Made by a program: the position numbers and the translations under genes
The notes under the pieces: model-generated
Told to the model about the DNA's origin: nothing
What the model saw: the letters and a program-made list of their open reading frames with translations, nothing else
The model's database searches: none
In this document: piece by piece, positions 20,754-33,802 of the stretch
How the letters are laid out: each line of letters begins with the position of its first letter
How positions within the stretch are numbered: position 1 is the first letter of the stretch
Assembly (NCBI GenBank): GCA_020310875.1
Contig: CM035407.1
Coordinates: 225,559,586-225,623,585 of the forward strand
Direction: 5' to 3'
DNA length: 64,000 bases
Origin: Ceratopteris richardii
Lineage: Eukaryota; Streptophyta; Polypodiopsida; Polypodiales; Pteridaceae

Positions 20754-21840
20754 TTGGACAACATGGCAGATGGATTTCCTTCATCAATTGACAAATTAAA
20801 CAGAGGTAACTACTCAGCTTGGTCATTAAGAATGGAAGCGTATCTCCAAGGTAGAAGTTTATATGGTTATGTGGCTGGAGATGAAGTTATGCCAAGTTTC
20901 AGGAACAAAAGTCAACCAACACAAGAAGAGCAAGAAAGATTGAGCACATGGTGCTCCAAGGATGCACTTGCAAGGTCTTATCTCCTCAACTCTATCTCAG
21001 ATTTTTTGTTGCCTCACATTAGAAGTTGTAAGACATCTCAAGAAGTGTGGGATGCACTTGAAGCTTTCTTTTCTTCAAGTACCAAAGCTAGGAAGCATCA
21101 ACTATGGCTGGATTTCACAACTCTCAAGAAGGCTCCCAAACAAAATGTGATTGGTTTTGTCACAAAGCTCAAGGACATAGCGGATCAGTTGGGAAGCATT
21201 GGAGAGGTAATAGATGAAGAGCAAATTGTAAGGCAGGTCATCAATGGCTTGAAGGCAGATGATAAGTGGGAAGCATTAACCACAGCTATGGATTTGTACA
21301 TGGACATGCATGTACCTGATTTCAACACACTAATTGGACAACTACTTACTCAAGAGGCAAAGCTTATCAAAAATGGACAAAGCTCTAAAGGTAATCAATC
21401 TTCAGCTTTATACACGGATAAAAGCAAGTCAAAAGATAACAAAGGAAAGGCAAAGAAAGTGGATGATGAAGCAGGTACATATCAAGCTAACTATGCAGGT
21501 AGAGGAAGACATGGCAGAGGTAGAGGAAGAGGAGGTAGACAAGGCAATGGGAGATCCCAAGACTCCAACTCATGTTCTATTTGTGGATTAACTAATCATA
21601 CAACTAAAAATTGCTTTAGGAATTCCAGGAATCAAAGAGGTAGAGGATACAATAGAGGAAGTTATGGCTACTCAAGAGGAAGGTTCAACAACTACCATGG
21701 CAACTACAACAACTACAATCATTCAAACTATCAAGGAGGCTACAAAGGAAGGAGAGACTACAATAACTACACAGAAGACTCAAACAAGGAGGATTCATTA
21801 TTGATCATGAACATGGCTATGCCACAAGGTAAATCTGATG
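20754..21840 (+). mobile_element. Copia B gag
   Basis: Capsid/nucleocapsid part. The N-terminal gag domain opens with MADGFPSSIDKLNRGNYSAW, followed by a UBN2-type region (LPHIRSCKTSQEVWDALEAF, TKLKDIADQLGSIGE). Then comes an RG-rich stretch and a CCHC zinc knuckle CSICGLTNHTTKNC (21573-21614), followed by a further RG/NY-rich tail. Confidence 0.9.
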
Positions 21841-21849
21841 AGCATGTTT

Positions 21850-22245
21850 TCTACATAGATTCAGGTTGTTCAAATTATGTGGCAGGAAATGTGGCACTCC
21901 TATCAGATTTAGAAGATCCAAGGAATAAGCATGAGGTACAAACAGGAGATGATACAAAACATCCTGTGGAGAAAATAGGCAATGTCAAAGCACTTGATGG
22001 AAACATCAACCTACTCAGTAAGGTACTCTATGTCCCTACCATTACAAAGAATTTGATAAGTGTTGGGCAGATAGTAGAGAAAGGGTTGCAAGTCAGGTTC
22101 ACAAAAGCAGGAGCATTTGTTGAAGATCCAAGTCAAGGATTCAGAAGAATTGCAAAAGGTGAAAAGACAGGTAGATTGTTCACATTTGAATTACAGGACA
22201 CTAGAAACATTGCTCTCTTTAATTATGGTAGTCAGACACTCACAG
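21850..22245 (+). mobile_element. Copia B protease
   Basis: Aspartic protease of the copia type: FYIDSGCSNYVAGN with the D-S-G motif near 21858, and LSKVLYVPTITKNLISVGQI, the usual motif downstream in copia proteases. Confidence 0.88.
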
Positions 22246-22249
22246 AATT

Positions 22250-23120
22250 GGAAGTATGGCACAAAAGGTTAGCACATATTGGTGAAAGGTCATTAAAGCA
22301 AATCTGCAAGGACCAAAGTGTACTTGGACTTCCTAATTTGTCAAAACAACATATGATTTATAAGTGTAGTGCATGTCAATTTGGAAAGTCTCACAGGTTA
22401 CCTTTCATGAAGAAACGTTATATGCATGGAGATCTCTTGGAGTTGGTTCATACAAATGTATGGGGACCTAGCAAGGAAGCTTCAATATCTGGATCAAGGT
22501 ATTATGTTTCCTTTATTGATGATTGCAGCAGATGGACTATCCTATTCTTTATGAAACACAAAGATGAAGTTTTTTCATGTTTCAAAAGATATTTGGCTCT
22601 TGTGGAGAATCAAACAGGTAAATCACTAAAAAGGCTAAGGTCAGATGGAGGGGGAGAATACTTCTCCCATGATTTTGATTCTTTTCTTCAAGAAAGAGGA
22701 ATCAAAAGAGAGGTAACTACAAGGTACACTCCTGAGCAAAATGGAGTGGCAGAAAGGAGGAATAGGACAATTGTTGAAGCTCCAAGGTCTATGTTAAATG
22801 AAAAGCATTTACCTAATTACTTATGGGCTGAGGCTGTATCTACAGCCACTTACTTTATTAACAAGTTGCCTTCAAAATCCCTTGATGGGATGACTCCATA
22901 TGAGGCTTGGAATGGAAGAAGACCAAGCTTAGATCATTGTAAAATTTTTGGATGTATTGCTTTTGCTCATGTTCCTTCACAGGTTAGAGGCAAGATGGAT
23001 CCAAAGGCAGAAAGGTGTGTTTTTATTGGATATGACAACAATCAAAAGGGCTACAGGTTATACAACCCTACCAACAAAGGATTCTTGGTAAGCAGAGATG
23101 TAGTTTTTGATGAGAACAAT
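22250..23120 (+). mobile_element. Copia B integrase
   Basis: HHCC zinc region (HKRLAHIG from 22260, then CSACQFGKSHRLPF), catalytic core (VSFIDDCSRWT, RLRSDGGGEYFSHDF, YTPEQNGVAERRNRTI) and the GKP-type C-terminal region (FGCIAFAHVPSQVRGKMDPK, CVFIGYDNNQKGYRLYNP). Confidence 0.9.
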
Positions 23121-23479
23121 TCATGGTATGAAGATTCATGCAGGAAGATCAATTTACCATATGATCTTGAAGAAGATTTTCCAAAGCTTGGTAGAGAACA
23201 ATCAAAGATTGAAGAACAAGACACCTCAGAGGATGATGAAGAATCTCACATGGAAAAGATCAAAGCATGGAAGTCTAAAGGTAAAGCAAAATTGCAGGAA
23301 CTTGGACATGAGGCAGAATCATCACATCATGGCCTAAGAAGATCTATGAGGGAAAAGAAAAAACCAGAAAGGTATGGGTTTGACACCTCATTAGTAACTA
23401 AACATTCTATGTACATAGCACAGGACATTAGAGGAGCCATCATCATTTGAAGAGGCCGAAGCAAAAACAGAATGGAAGC

Positions 23480-24960
23480 ATGCAATGAAGGAAGAGATTG
23501 AAGCACTTGAGGAAAACAACACTTGGGATTTGGTGCCCAAGACTTCATCCATGAAGGTAATAGGCTCAAGATGGGTCTATAAACTCAAGAAGAATTATGA
23601 TGGTTCCATTAATAGGTATAAGGCAAGGCTTGTAGCAAAAGGCTTTGCACAAACTCATGGAATTGATTATGAAGAGACCTTCTCTCCTGTGGCAAAGATG
23701 CCTACTATTAGGGTTTTGCTTAGTATTGCCTCTTCCAAGAATTGGAAGATACTTCAACTAGATGTAAAGAATGCATTTTTGAATGGTTGGATAACAGAAG
23801 AGGTATATATGGCACAACCACCTGGTTTTGAGAATCAAGTTTATCCTGATTATGTGTGTAAACTTAACAAAGCATTGTATGGTCTCAAGCAAGCTCCAAG
23901 AGCTTGGAATTTCAGGCTTGTTTCATTCTTGCAGGACAAAGGCTTTCAGCCAAGCAAGGCAGATCCTTCACTGTTTATTAAAAAGAGTAATTCTGAGGTC
24001 ATCTACCTATGTGTATATGTAGATGATGTTATATTGACAGGAAATGATGCAGATGGTATGAAGAAGATCAAAGATCAGATGAGAGAAGAGTTCAAGATAA
24101 GTGATTTGGGTTCACTTACCTACTTCCTAGGTTTGGAAGTTGTCTACAAAGATCATGGTTTGTTTCTCACTCAAAGTAAGTACATTAAGGACATGTTGGC
24201 AAAATTCAAGATGCAAGATTGTAAGATTGCAGGTACTCCAATGGAGAGCAATCACAAATTGAGCTCACATGAAGGTGAACTCATAGAGGACATCACATCA
24301 TATCAAAGTCTAGTGGGTAATCTCAACTATACCACATTGACAAGAGTAGATATATTTTACAATGTGAGTGTGCTAAGTCAATTTATGCACACACCAAGGA
24401 AACCACATATGGATGCTGCCAAAAGGATTCTCAAGTATCTCAAAGGAACCATAAATGAAGGACTTTATTATCCTTATGTATCTGATTTAGGTTTGAAGCT
24501 ATTTTTTGATGCAGATTGGGCTGGCTCCAAGGAAGATAGAAGGAGCACTTTAGGTTATCTTACCTTTGCAGGTTCAAAGCTTATTTCATGGTCATCCAAG
24601 AAGCAACCCACAGTTGCTCTCTCTTCTACTGAAGCTGAATATAGAGGTCTTGCCATAGCTACACAAGAAGCTATGTGGATGAAGACATTATTCAAAGATC
24701 TTGGATTGGAGTTCGGAACTCCAACTATTTTTGGTGACAATATGAGTTCTATTCATTTGGCTGCTAATCCTATTTTTCATGCAAGGACTAAACATATTGA
24801 AGTTCATAATCACTATGTACGAGAAAAGGTTCTAAGCAAAGAGATATCATATGTGTCCACTCATCAACAATGTGCAGATATTCTAACCAAAGCATTGGAT
24901 GGGACAAAGCTTTGCAAATTCAAGGCTATGATTGGTTTGCAGGTAATCTTGGAAGATTGA
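23480..24960 (+). mobile_element. Copia B reverse transcriptase and RNase H
   Basis: RT with VIGSRWVYKLK, RYKARLVAKGFAQTHGIDYE, KALYGLKQAPRAWN and YVDDVILTGN (around 24020). RNase H from about 24480: DADWAGSKEDRRSTLGYL, SSTEAEYRGLA, ARTKHIEVHNHYVREKVLSK, DILTKALDGTKL. It ends 32 bp before the 3' LTR, with the polypurine tract GGCTTGAGGGGGAGC between. Confidence 0.92.
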
Positions 24961-24992
24961 AGACCTCAAGCATACTTGGCTTGAGGGGGAGC

Positions 24993-26262
24993 TGTTGGAG
25001 CAAGTCTATGACAAGCCTAAGTATTGGCTTGAGTCTCACAAAGTCTTAGAAGAAGCTTTAAAAAGAAGACTATGTAAAGTTCACTTGTGAACTACCTCTT
25101 GTAACTTTTGAAGAGTTTACTTAATGTAAAAGTAAGAGAATCTTAAGTGGTTGAGTCCACTTGATCAAGAATGGAAAGAGGAGCCACGAATTCGTGATTT
25201 GTGGTAGGTAGAGAATCAAATCAATCATTGATTGATTGGAGAGTGATTGAGGGAAGTTAGCCTCCCAAACTCAACTATAAATAGATGGCAGTTTTAGTCG
25301 TGGTTAGAGACACCTATGTGAAGACCTCCAAGAGCTGAGCTTTATGCCATATCAAGGTGTGATTACAAGGCACACATATGTATCAGTAAGTCATTGTATT
25401 GTACAAGCAATATATTTTCATTTTCATGATTATTTGAGTTCATCTTTCCATGTTCTTGTGAAGTACTACTCACTGCCATTACTCTCAGTTTTCTCAGTCA
25501 GCTTGCAGAGATGTTTTCTCTGAGCTTGGTGCATCATTTTCAGTGATTTAACTTGGTAAAGTTAGCTCTACAAGTCTAATATATGCTCACAAATTTTCAT
25601 GTCATTTGGATGTTGCAATCTTCAGTTATGTTCATTTGAAGTCAACAGGGTCTGTTCATCTTCACTTCTCTGTCAGGTACCCGACATTTTCACTCATCTT
25701 GTGACAGCCATTTCTCAGTGGTTACTTATCCAAATTCAGTGATTTAATACTTGTTGGATTTAGCTTACTGTCTAGTATAACCATACAAATTTTCATAATC
25801 ATTGGATTCCTAAATTTTGAGTTATGTTGATTTTTCTGCTCACTAGTCTATTTTTGTAGCAGCCCGTGAAAATCGGGATGATGTCATCACTTGTTAAAAC
25901 TCATTCTCAGTGTGTGGTTCATTATTTTTTATGAGATTACTCTTGAAAGTTAGCTCTTTAAGTTGGCTAGACTTCCCCAAGAGGAATTGAGCTAATTGCT
26001 GCTGTGCTCAGAGAATTATGTAAAACACTGGACATGTGTATGAACCAAGAATAGCAAGTTTTCACCTCTGAGCTAACTCCAACTTATCTGTTTTGATCTA
26101 TCTTTTTTAGAGTGATCTTCCAAGGTACATAGGGTGTCTAATACATCCATTGGTAAGCTAAAAGGGCCCACCATATACTCCTGGAGTTCATTTGGTTGGT
26201 GTAGATCAAGGATTTTGCAACACCTCTTCATCTTCAAACACATACTTATCCATCTCTTCACA
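24993..26262 (+). repeat. 3' LTR of copia B
   Basis: Starts TGTTGGAGCAAGTC right after the polypurine tract at 24978-24992 and ends CTCTTCACA. Followed by GGCAG, the target-site duplication. Confidence 0.93.
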
Positions 26263-26267
26263 GGCAG

Positions 26268-26531
26268 GACACTAGGCTTGGACAGGGCCAAAACTACTCA
26301 AAAAACTATAAAAAGATCTAGAGAGCTCATTTTTGGGGGTAGCTTGTTAGAGAATAGAGCTTTTGTAAGAGAACTCTTGTGTAATCAAAGCCCTTCCATT
26401 GTTCCTCTCTTTGATCTTGCCTTGTGCACGTGTGTGTATGTGTGTGCATGTTTGTGTGCTTTCACTCACGCACTTGTGCCTTCACTTGCTCATGGTCTTC
26501 ATCCCAGTCCTCACGTCTCCACGGATTGACA
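26268..26531 (+). repeat. 3' LTR of gypsy G, right half
   Basis: Continues the LTR interrupted at 19464. It matches 47520-47789: GGACAGGGCCAAA-CTA, ACTATAAAAAGA-CTAGAGAG (TATA box TATAAAAAG), GAGCTCATTTTT, and CTCAC-CACTTGT further on. It ends near GATTGACA, and the duplicated copia block begins about 10 bp further on. Confidence 0.8.
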
Positions 26532-26540
26532 AGTAAAGGA

Positions 26541-29094
26541 TGTGGTGCTTATGCTTGAGATACACCCTATAATTGTTAAGTCCATAATAGCTACCTACAT
26601 AAGTTCACATTCCTTCTAGTTGTAAACCATTAATACTTCTATTACTAGTTGATTCGACACATTGAGTTTTGCTTTTGCATACTTCATGTTGTATGACCTG
26701 CTATGTACCTACAGCTTCAACTTCACTTCATATGAGACCCTCAGGTCATCTTCAGTGTCAACCTAGCAGCTCTACCTTCAGTCCACGTATATCTGTTCAC
26801 AGCATATTCAGCAAAAATTCTTTTCTTTTGGACTTGATCATCTCTTATCACAACATGTAATAAGATTTTGTTAGATGAGTCAATCTAGACATGTATGAAT
26901 AATCCATTGGAACTTATATAATCGTAGTTTGTTAGATGGGTAACTCAAAACATATATGAGGAATCCATTGTCCTCCTTCATATGTAATCAAATTCTCTGT
27001 CCACATTTACGTTGGGTCTCCTCACTTCTTTGATCACTTCAATAAAGAATTTCCAACATCCCCAATTAGACATTAGAATCCAACACAAGAGAAATGTATC
27101 TCAAGAAGATGAAGCATATTAGAATTAGTACTTCTTGACTCGCACTACTCGCTTTCAAGCTCCCAATTAAAAAGTGCTCTCTCAAAGGAATTTATTTTGC
27201 TTTATCTAAGTTGTTAGATGAGAATCACAAACAAGTGAACTAAACAAGAGTCAATTAGGGTCAAATTCGACTAGTAACAATATTAGTATGTAACAATATA
27301 CTTGGGAAGATTAAAATTAATTTATTTGTAAATTCAATATTTTTTTAGGATTAAGAAAGAATCGAGATTCAAAGATACATATATGCATGTCTCATTATCC
27401 ATATATGGTATATGCATGTGCATTGCATGGCATACATATGCATGTGTGTGAGATGTATGTCATTATTCATATATGCAATGTGTGTCATATTGTATGTATG
27501 CATAGCATTCCATATCTTAGCATTTGGTATAGCACCTCCATAAGCATATCGTACGTGTCCTACCAAATGTTTTGTACTACCTTGCTCCATGTTGAATGCC
27601 TTCAAAATCGTCTTGCATACTATTGTTGAAAGATAAAAATCTTCCTTCATTCTTTCCATACTTCAAGGCCTAAGCAATAATGCATAAAGCCCAAGTCTGT
27701 CATTTCAACTTTTGAGCTTGAGGCATCTTTAATTTGCAGAAGAAGAGCATCATCATTTCATGTGATCACAAAGTCATCCACATAGAGTACAATCACAATT
27801 GTCTTCCTGCCTCTCTTTACTACAAACAAGTTAGCATCAAAAGCACATCTCTTGAAACCTAGATCCAAGAGAGATTTATCTATCTGATGGTACCATGCTC
27901 TAGGGGCTTGCTTCAGCCCATATAACGCCTTCTTAAACTTACATAGCTTGGCTCTCTGAATGAAGAGCCTCAAACACTGGCAACCGAGACACATATACCT
28001 CCTCCTTGAGGTATTCATTCAAAGACCCAAGTCATCCATGTCATTCACTAGCATCAATGTGATACACTAGCCATCGTTTATGTGCAGCCAAAGCTTGTAC
28101 TACTTAGATAGTAGTAATCCTTGCAAGTGGCACAAATGATTCACAAAATTCACCTTCAACTTGTGAGTAGTCAAGCGGAACAAGTCTTGCTTTGTAGTTT
28201 TCCAATGTAACATCAGCCCTATACTTTAGCTTCTAGACATGCCAATGACTTTGCACTTAGGGGATTGATCCACTAGCTCCCAAGTTCCATTCTTCATGAT
28301 ATTGTCGTATTCTGTTTGCATAACAGCCCTCCAATTCGGATCTTGGAGTGCCTCTTCAACATTGGTTGGTTCCTTTGCTTGTCCTTGAATGAGTGATTTT
28401 AGTCACCAAGGTTGGATTTACAATCAGGGCACTTACTCGTTTCTGCTCCTCTATTTTCTGGGATCACTTTTGTCCATCTACAGCCTGTTCTAGTGAATAT
28501 GGGATGGGGTTTGCAAAATCATAGAGCTTCCTCACCCAATGTGGCAATGTCTTTTCCGTTTGGGTGACGATAGGTTGGTGTAGACTCATCATTTGAAGAT
28601 GATGCTTCTTTCCCTTATGTAGGATGGATAGCTCTTGGGCCAAGTTCATAACGGAATGCCCCTTCACCTGATCATAAAGTGAAATCTCTCTTTTCCTCCA
28701 CTACACATGGCTACTGCTCATTATACACCACATGGAAACTCGTCATGACTTTTTTGGCCTCAAGGTCATAAACCTTATAAGCCTTCTTATCCTCGTTGTA
28801 CCCAAAGAAGATACATTTGATGCTTTTTTATTGAAGCTTGTTTCTCTATCTATCTGGAACATGTACATGACATTCACTTCCAAATACTTTGGAATGGAAA
28901 ACAAATGTCTTTTTACCAGTGTAGGCCTCTTGTGGAGTCTTTTCATCAAGTGCCTTCGTGTATCTTCAATTCAAGACATGGACCACAATGTTTACAATGT
29001 ATGCCCAAAATTGATTTGGTAATTTTTTTCACTTAAACATGCACCTTGTCATCTCCATGATGGTTCGATTCTATAGTCCTCAACAAGTAACATG
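26541..29094 (-). mobile_element. Decayed minus-strand copia block, copy 2 of the 2.5-kb duplicated segment
   Basis: Same content as 3131-5671. On the minus strand there is an integrase C-terminal region (about 28950-28740) and RT (28018-27758; AKLCKFKKALYGLKQAPRAW, RKTIVIVLYVDDFVIT). Broken, many breaks. The part at 26541-27360 is non-coding with no recognised domain. An ATATGCAT-rich alternating patch lies at 27375-27500. The two copies are highly alike by eye, differing by scattered substitutions and small indels. Confidence 0.75.
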
Positions 29095-29575
29095 GATTTC
29101 AAAAAACACGATTTTCACTAAGGTACAAAATCGTGATCTTCATAACACGATTTTCAAAAACATGATTTTCAATCAAAATCGGGAATTTCACGATTTTCTG
29201 AGAAGACGACTTTCATCCAAAATTGCAAATTGCACGATTTTGAGAAGAAAATCGCGATTTTCACACCTACAAAATTGCGAGTTTCACGATTTTCACAAGG
29301 TCTCAAAAACACGATTTTCAAGCTAAACTTAGCATCGTGATTGTCTCACAACATTGTAATTGTCTCATACTCTAGAATCGCAATTTTCATAAATGCTCAG
29401 TGTCACGATTTTCATGATTTCACAGAATCGTGATTTTTACAGTGGCTCAGCATCGCGATTTTCATGATTCCTCAAAATTGAGATTTTCATAAGTGCTCAG
29501 CATCACGATTTTCAGACTCCAAAATTGTGATTTTCACACAAAGTTGTGATTTTTCCAAAGGCCCTTTTTCCTTGT
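29095..29575. repeat. Degenerate CGATTTTCA repeat cluster
   Basis: Around twenty degenerate copies of CACGATTTTCA, and the reverse-strand form AAAATCG, in about 480 bp. Some are back to back as AAAATCGCGATTTT. Longer units such as GCTCAGCATC(A/G)CGATTTTCA recur at 29445 and 29498. It lies directly before the gypsy gag and is probably its leader. Confidence 0.8.
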
Positions 29576-29599
29576 TTTGAACCCCAGGAGCTTATGAAC

Positions 29600-32500
29600 C
29601 TGAGATTTGGTACACTTAGGCAATGATAGACACATCATTAGATCCTCAGAGGCCAGTGTCAACCATACAGCTAAGTCTTGGGCACAACAACTAAGTGATT
29701 ATGCCTACACACTAAGTTCAGAAACAAGTGATTCAGAAATATCTTTTAGCATGGGGAATCCTGCAAGTAACTCAGGCACTGCCTATCTACAAACACTAGA
29801 AGGTCCATTAAAGACACAATTGGATTATATTCGGACCAACCAATTAGGTACTCACATCTATGAGGATGGCCTAAGGCAATCAGTGGTCCAACTCAAAAAT
29901 CCAGATCAACCCTTTGGACTTGAATACCCAGTAGTCAAGTTCAAAGAGGGTTCATACATTGATAAGGAAGCAACCATGTATATGCTCACTAACTTACCAA
30001 ACAAGACAGATGAGTTTGGAAATATCATTCCTGAGAGTGAGATAGGAGACCTAGAGCAAGGAGATGTAGGATGAGAACCCAAGACTCCCAGAGGTAAATC
30101 CGTCTTGACCAGAGTCATCTCTCCAGAGTGTGTTCCCCAAGACAGCAAAAGCATAGACCTATTCTTAAATAGAGAAACGGAGGAAGCCTTTTGGAGCTTC
30201 AAGCGAGATCATCCTAGCCAGTTGGGCATGGTCACCATCTATGAGTTTAAGGATTCAGAGACACCAGGCAAAGTTGTCTATCTGGATAACACATTGGAGA
30301 GAATGTTCTTGGTAACAGAGCATCATAGGCATGTCTACACATGGCAGGGTGAATTCATTTTTACTCCACCAATATCTAATGTTTCCCATGGCCTCCAAGG
30401 AATAGGATCTTCACAGGCTCATGAAACCCAGAGGGAAAGAGCTAGAGAAAGATCTAAGGTAAGATTTGCACACAATGTGGGTAGAGACAGATCAAGATTT
30501 GAGGGTGAAAGACCTGATAGAGAGAGACATAGAGCACATAGGCATCAAAGAGATGAACACAATTTTCCATTTCTTAGACCTTGAGAGTACCCAAGAACCC
30601 TTAGACCCACTCAAGTAGTCAAGGCAATGAAGAATTATTTTGACGGGAGTGGAGATCCTTATGATCATGTGGCCGAGTCCAAACAAGTGTTGAGAGTTGA
30701 ACACGTTGAGGACTTGTTCACCCAGTTTGAGCCATTTGGTTTGACTCTTAAGGCTATTGCCTTAGCTTGGTTTCAACCCCTAAATAGTCGTAACTATCGA
30801 GATATAGGTCAATTGCTAGACAAATTCATTGTAGAATTTTCCAAGAGTGGTTTCAGGCATAACACATCATCCTTGATCCACAACTTCAATCAGACTCCCC
30901 AAGAAATAGTGCAACTTGCAGGAAGAAGGTTCAGACAGTACTTAGAAAGCTGCCCTGTTCCATTACCCACACCAGCCAAACAAGTGGCTTTGTTTTTAGA
31001 TGGCTTACTAAGCACAAAGTTAAGATCATATGTGTACTTGAAAGAGCCTAGAGCCATAGAGGAGTGTGTGCGCATGTGCATAGACATAGAAGACAATTTG
31101 GGTGAGGAGTTAGAATCGGACTATTCTACTAGTCATACTTCCAGAACCTCCACGGAGATAGATGAGATTGCTGAGCAAGTTGCTAAGAAACTAGGAGTTC
31201 AAAATAAACAACCACCAAGAGTCACCCCATTGAACCGATGTTAGGGGAACACATGGCTAATGTATGCCCAATGCAAAACCAAAATGTGAGAGAAACAAAT
31301 TCTCCATATTGCACTATTGAGAGAAAATATACAAACCACATGGCTCAAGATTGTCCCTACAACAGGCAGGCTGTTAGAAAAACTTATCAGCAACCTTACC
31401 AACAAGGTAGGTATCAAAACCAATACCAACAACCACATTAAAGACCACAACATCAATATCAAGCACCATATAGGCCACAATCAGTCCTAGGAAACCATTC
31501 ACAAGTTCTTGCCAATGTGATTCCAGTTAAGTATGTAGGGGCAAAAGAGAACCTTAATAGAGCTTTGGTGCCACTAACCCCATTGGTCTCAAAAAATGGC
31601 CATCATGCTCAGAATTCTAACTACTCCTATGAAGATAGTCCACAAGCTTATTACACAGAGTCACTTGAGCATAGTGAGACTTATCCTTATCACTACGAGG
31701 CACCACCTATGGAACGAAATTGGGAGCCTGAATACTCCAATGTAATGTATATGAATCCTAACCCTAGGCCCGAGTTAAGAAAAGTAAGACCACAAGCCCC
31801 TAGACGACCATGTTTTAGATGCCACGATGACCATTTCATTCGTGAACGTCCCCACTCACCAATTGTGGGACAAGGACAGAACATCACAATACAAGTCTTT
31901 TGGCGTGAATGCGGCAAAGACCATCTCCCAAGAGATTTTCCAAGAAACCCCTCTAGTGCATCCAAGGTTACACTGATTAATGTGGTAGGCTTAGCAGTGG
32001 ATTCAAGCACCAATAGCATTAATGTGGCTCCTATACAAGCAGTCACTCGAGCACAAGCCTTAAAAGAGGAAAAGCCAACTGAACAATCAGAATCAAGTGA
32101 ATCAAGAGAGCCTAGTAAGCGGAAAACAAGAACATGGAAAGATACCAGAGAGAAGGCCAATCGTAAGTGGAATAGAAAGTTATTAGAACTGGAAGAAAGC
32201 CTGAAAGAAGCGAAAAGCAAAATAGAAGATATTGCCTCTCAAAATCCCTCGCATGTCGAAACTCCATCCACTCCACTGCATCCCACCCCACTACCCATTG
32301 TAAATAAACCGCAACCAGGGTGTGTTCTTGCAGATCCAAACCTAGAAGGCTTGACATGATGTTCAAGGCCTATCGGGTTTGACTTCAAGAAGGGCCTACA
32401 ACTGCAAACCTAGACAAGAGCTATCCTAGAGCAGATTTAGAGATTGAACGGACCAAAATGTGCATGAAAATGGTAGAGCTAGCTCAAGCTATGCTTGAGA

Positions 32501-33115
32501 CCAATCAACAGTTCAATCAGACAAATGCCATTCAACCAAGTTTGCATTCCCAGGGCTTACTAGAAAGATTAGAGCAGTTGGTAAACAGACCTCAAGTTTC
32601 TTTACCTCCACAGGCCCAAACAGTTGTTGAAAGAGAAAGCTCACCACCAAGGGGAGCTTATGTTCCTAATTGCACGGATGTTGGAACACCTCTTTCAATT
32701 CAATAGTACTCTCAAGAGTTCTTGCGAGAAATACAAGAGGAAAAATGGGAGAAGGAGAAGGGTACATCCCCGCCTATTCCTGAAATTGATGATCTGCATG
32801 ATCAATTTCCCCAAGGCATTCCGAGCTACCACAATTCACAGGCCCATGGGAATTTGAATCTCTCCAAATTAGGGCTCCCACAATCTTCGTAAGAAATGAA
32901 GACTCAGTGGTTCCAAGAAACACGGATGTCGTGAAGAACACTAAGGTTTAGTGTCCTCTCACCGTAGAAGAGTTGCTCAAAGTAAAACCTGAGTTATGGA
33001 ATCATGTGGCAGATCAAGTTCCAGAACTTGATTCCAGTAGACCAAAAGTAGGCTCTAAGCAAAGAGTACCAGAGTAAAAAAACATCCTAAGGAGGGAAAA
33101 AAGTGCCCTATACCT
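29600..33115 (+). mobile_element. Gypsy family G gag region
   Basis: Broken Ty3/gypsy relic, several breaks. The N-terminal part (29600-30580) has no recognised domain and an R/E-rich end. The retrotransposon gag domain lies at about 30627-31240 (YFDGSGDPYDHVAESKQVLR, ALAWFQPLNSRNYRDIGQLL, FVKS-like FIVEFSKSGFRHNTSSLIHN). Zinc-knuckle-like CX2C segments follow at about 31300-31360, 31810-31840 and 31905-31940. A coiled, charged stretch (KWNRKLLELEESLKEAKSKI) is at about 32165-32225, with further gag tail to 33115. The same gag family appears at 48340-48749 plus 55274-56960. Confidence 0.85.
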
Positions 33116-33720
33116 AAAAATACCCCCCCCTCAGAGTGATGCAGTGAGTGAGGAGTTGACATTCATGTATAAGGAAGTGCCAATCTATGTGGAAAGAGAT
33201 CAATCCACAAAAGGAAGTAAGCCCAGATCTTTGTGGAAAGCTTCAAACTTCTCCCAAGGTAGAGCCTTTGTGAAAAGATCTGTAATGTTATCCTGTGTGG
33301 GCACATATACCAAACTGATCTCTCTAGCAGAGAACCTCTCCCTTACATAATGATAATGCACCTCAGTGTGATTTGCGCAAGCATGGAACACATGGTTCCT
33401 TGCAATTACCAATGCGCTTTGACTCTGAGTGAAGATGGTGGTGGTAGAAGAGTGACCAACAACCAAATCAACCAAAATGCATGTGAGCCACACACACTCA
33501 ATAGTACTTGTGAAAGCTGCCCTATATTGAGCCTCACAACTAGAAGTGGACACAATAGGCTACTCTTGCTCAACCAAGATATGCATGAGCTACCAAGCAT
33601 GCAGCAAAAACCACTAATGAACACACAAGTTTCGTGGAAACCATCCCAGTCAAAGTAAAAAAAACATGCAAATCTGGCAATAGTGATGTCCCTTGGGATA
33701 AAACAATCCAAGTAACCGAG
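33116..33720 (-). mobile_element. Copia family A RNase H end, minus strand
   Basis: The minus-strand reading gives SSCEAQYRAAFTSTIECVWL, ANHTEVHYHYVRERFSAREI and DLFTKALPWEKFEAF, the RNase H end of family A. It is followed at 33120-33135 by the polypurine tract (complement of CCCCCCCCTCAGAG). The LTR itself is missing: gypsy gag sequence abuts. Confidence 0.85.
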
Positions 33721-33762
33721 TACAACTCAAGTAGAAAAAAATGCACTTAACTGCCCAGAGAG

Positions 33763-33802
33763 AGGGGGGGGGGAGAGAGAGGGAGGGAGGGAGGGAGGGA
33801 GG

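Larger units (their letters stand above)
19465..26262 (+). mobile_element. Nearly whole Ty1/copia element B
   Basis: LTR retrotransposon with both LTRs (1272 and 1270 bp), PBS, polypurine tract, gag-pol region and a perfect 5-bp target duplication GGCAG (19460-19464 and 26263-26267). It looks close to whole, with few breaks. LTRs differ at roughly two dozen positions by eye, about 2 percent, so it is fairly young: about 0.7 million years at the commonly used grass rate, probably more if this plant evolves slowly. It is inserted inside the LTR of an older gypsy G element, and the unoccupied counterpart can be read at 47500-47535. Confidence 0.93.

Noticed and set aside
29095-29575. CRISPR-like array
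   Set aside because: Repeats are short, degenerate, irregularly spaced and on both strands, and the DNA is plant nuclear.
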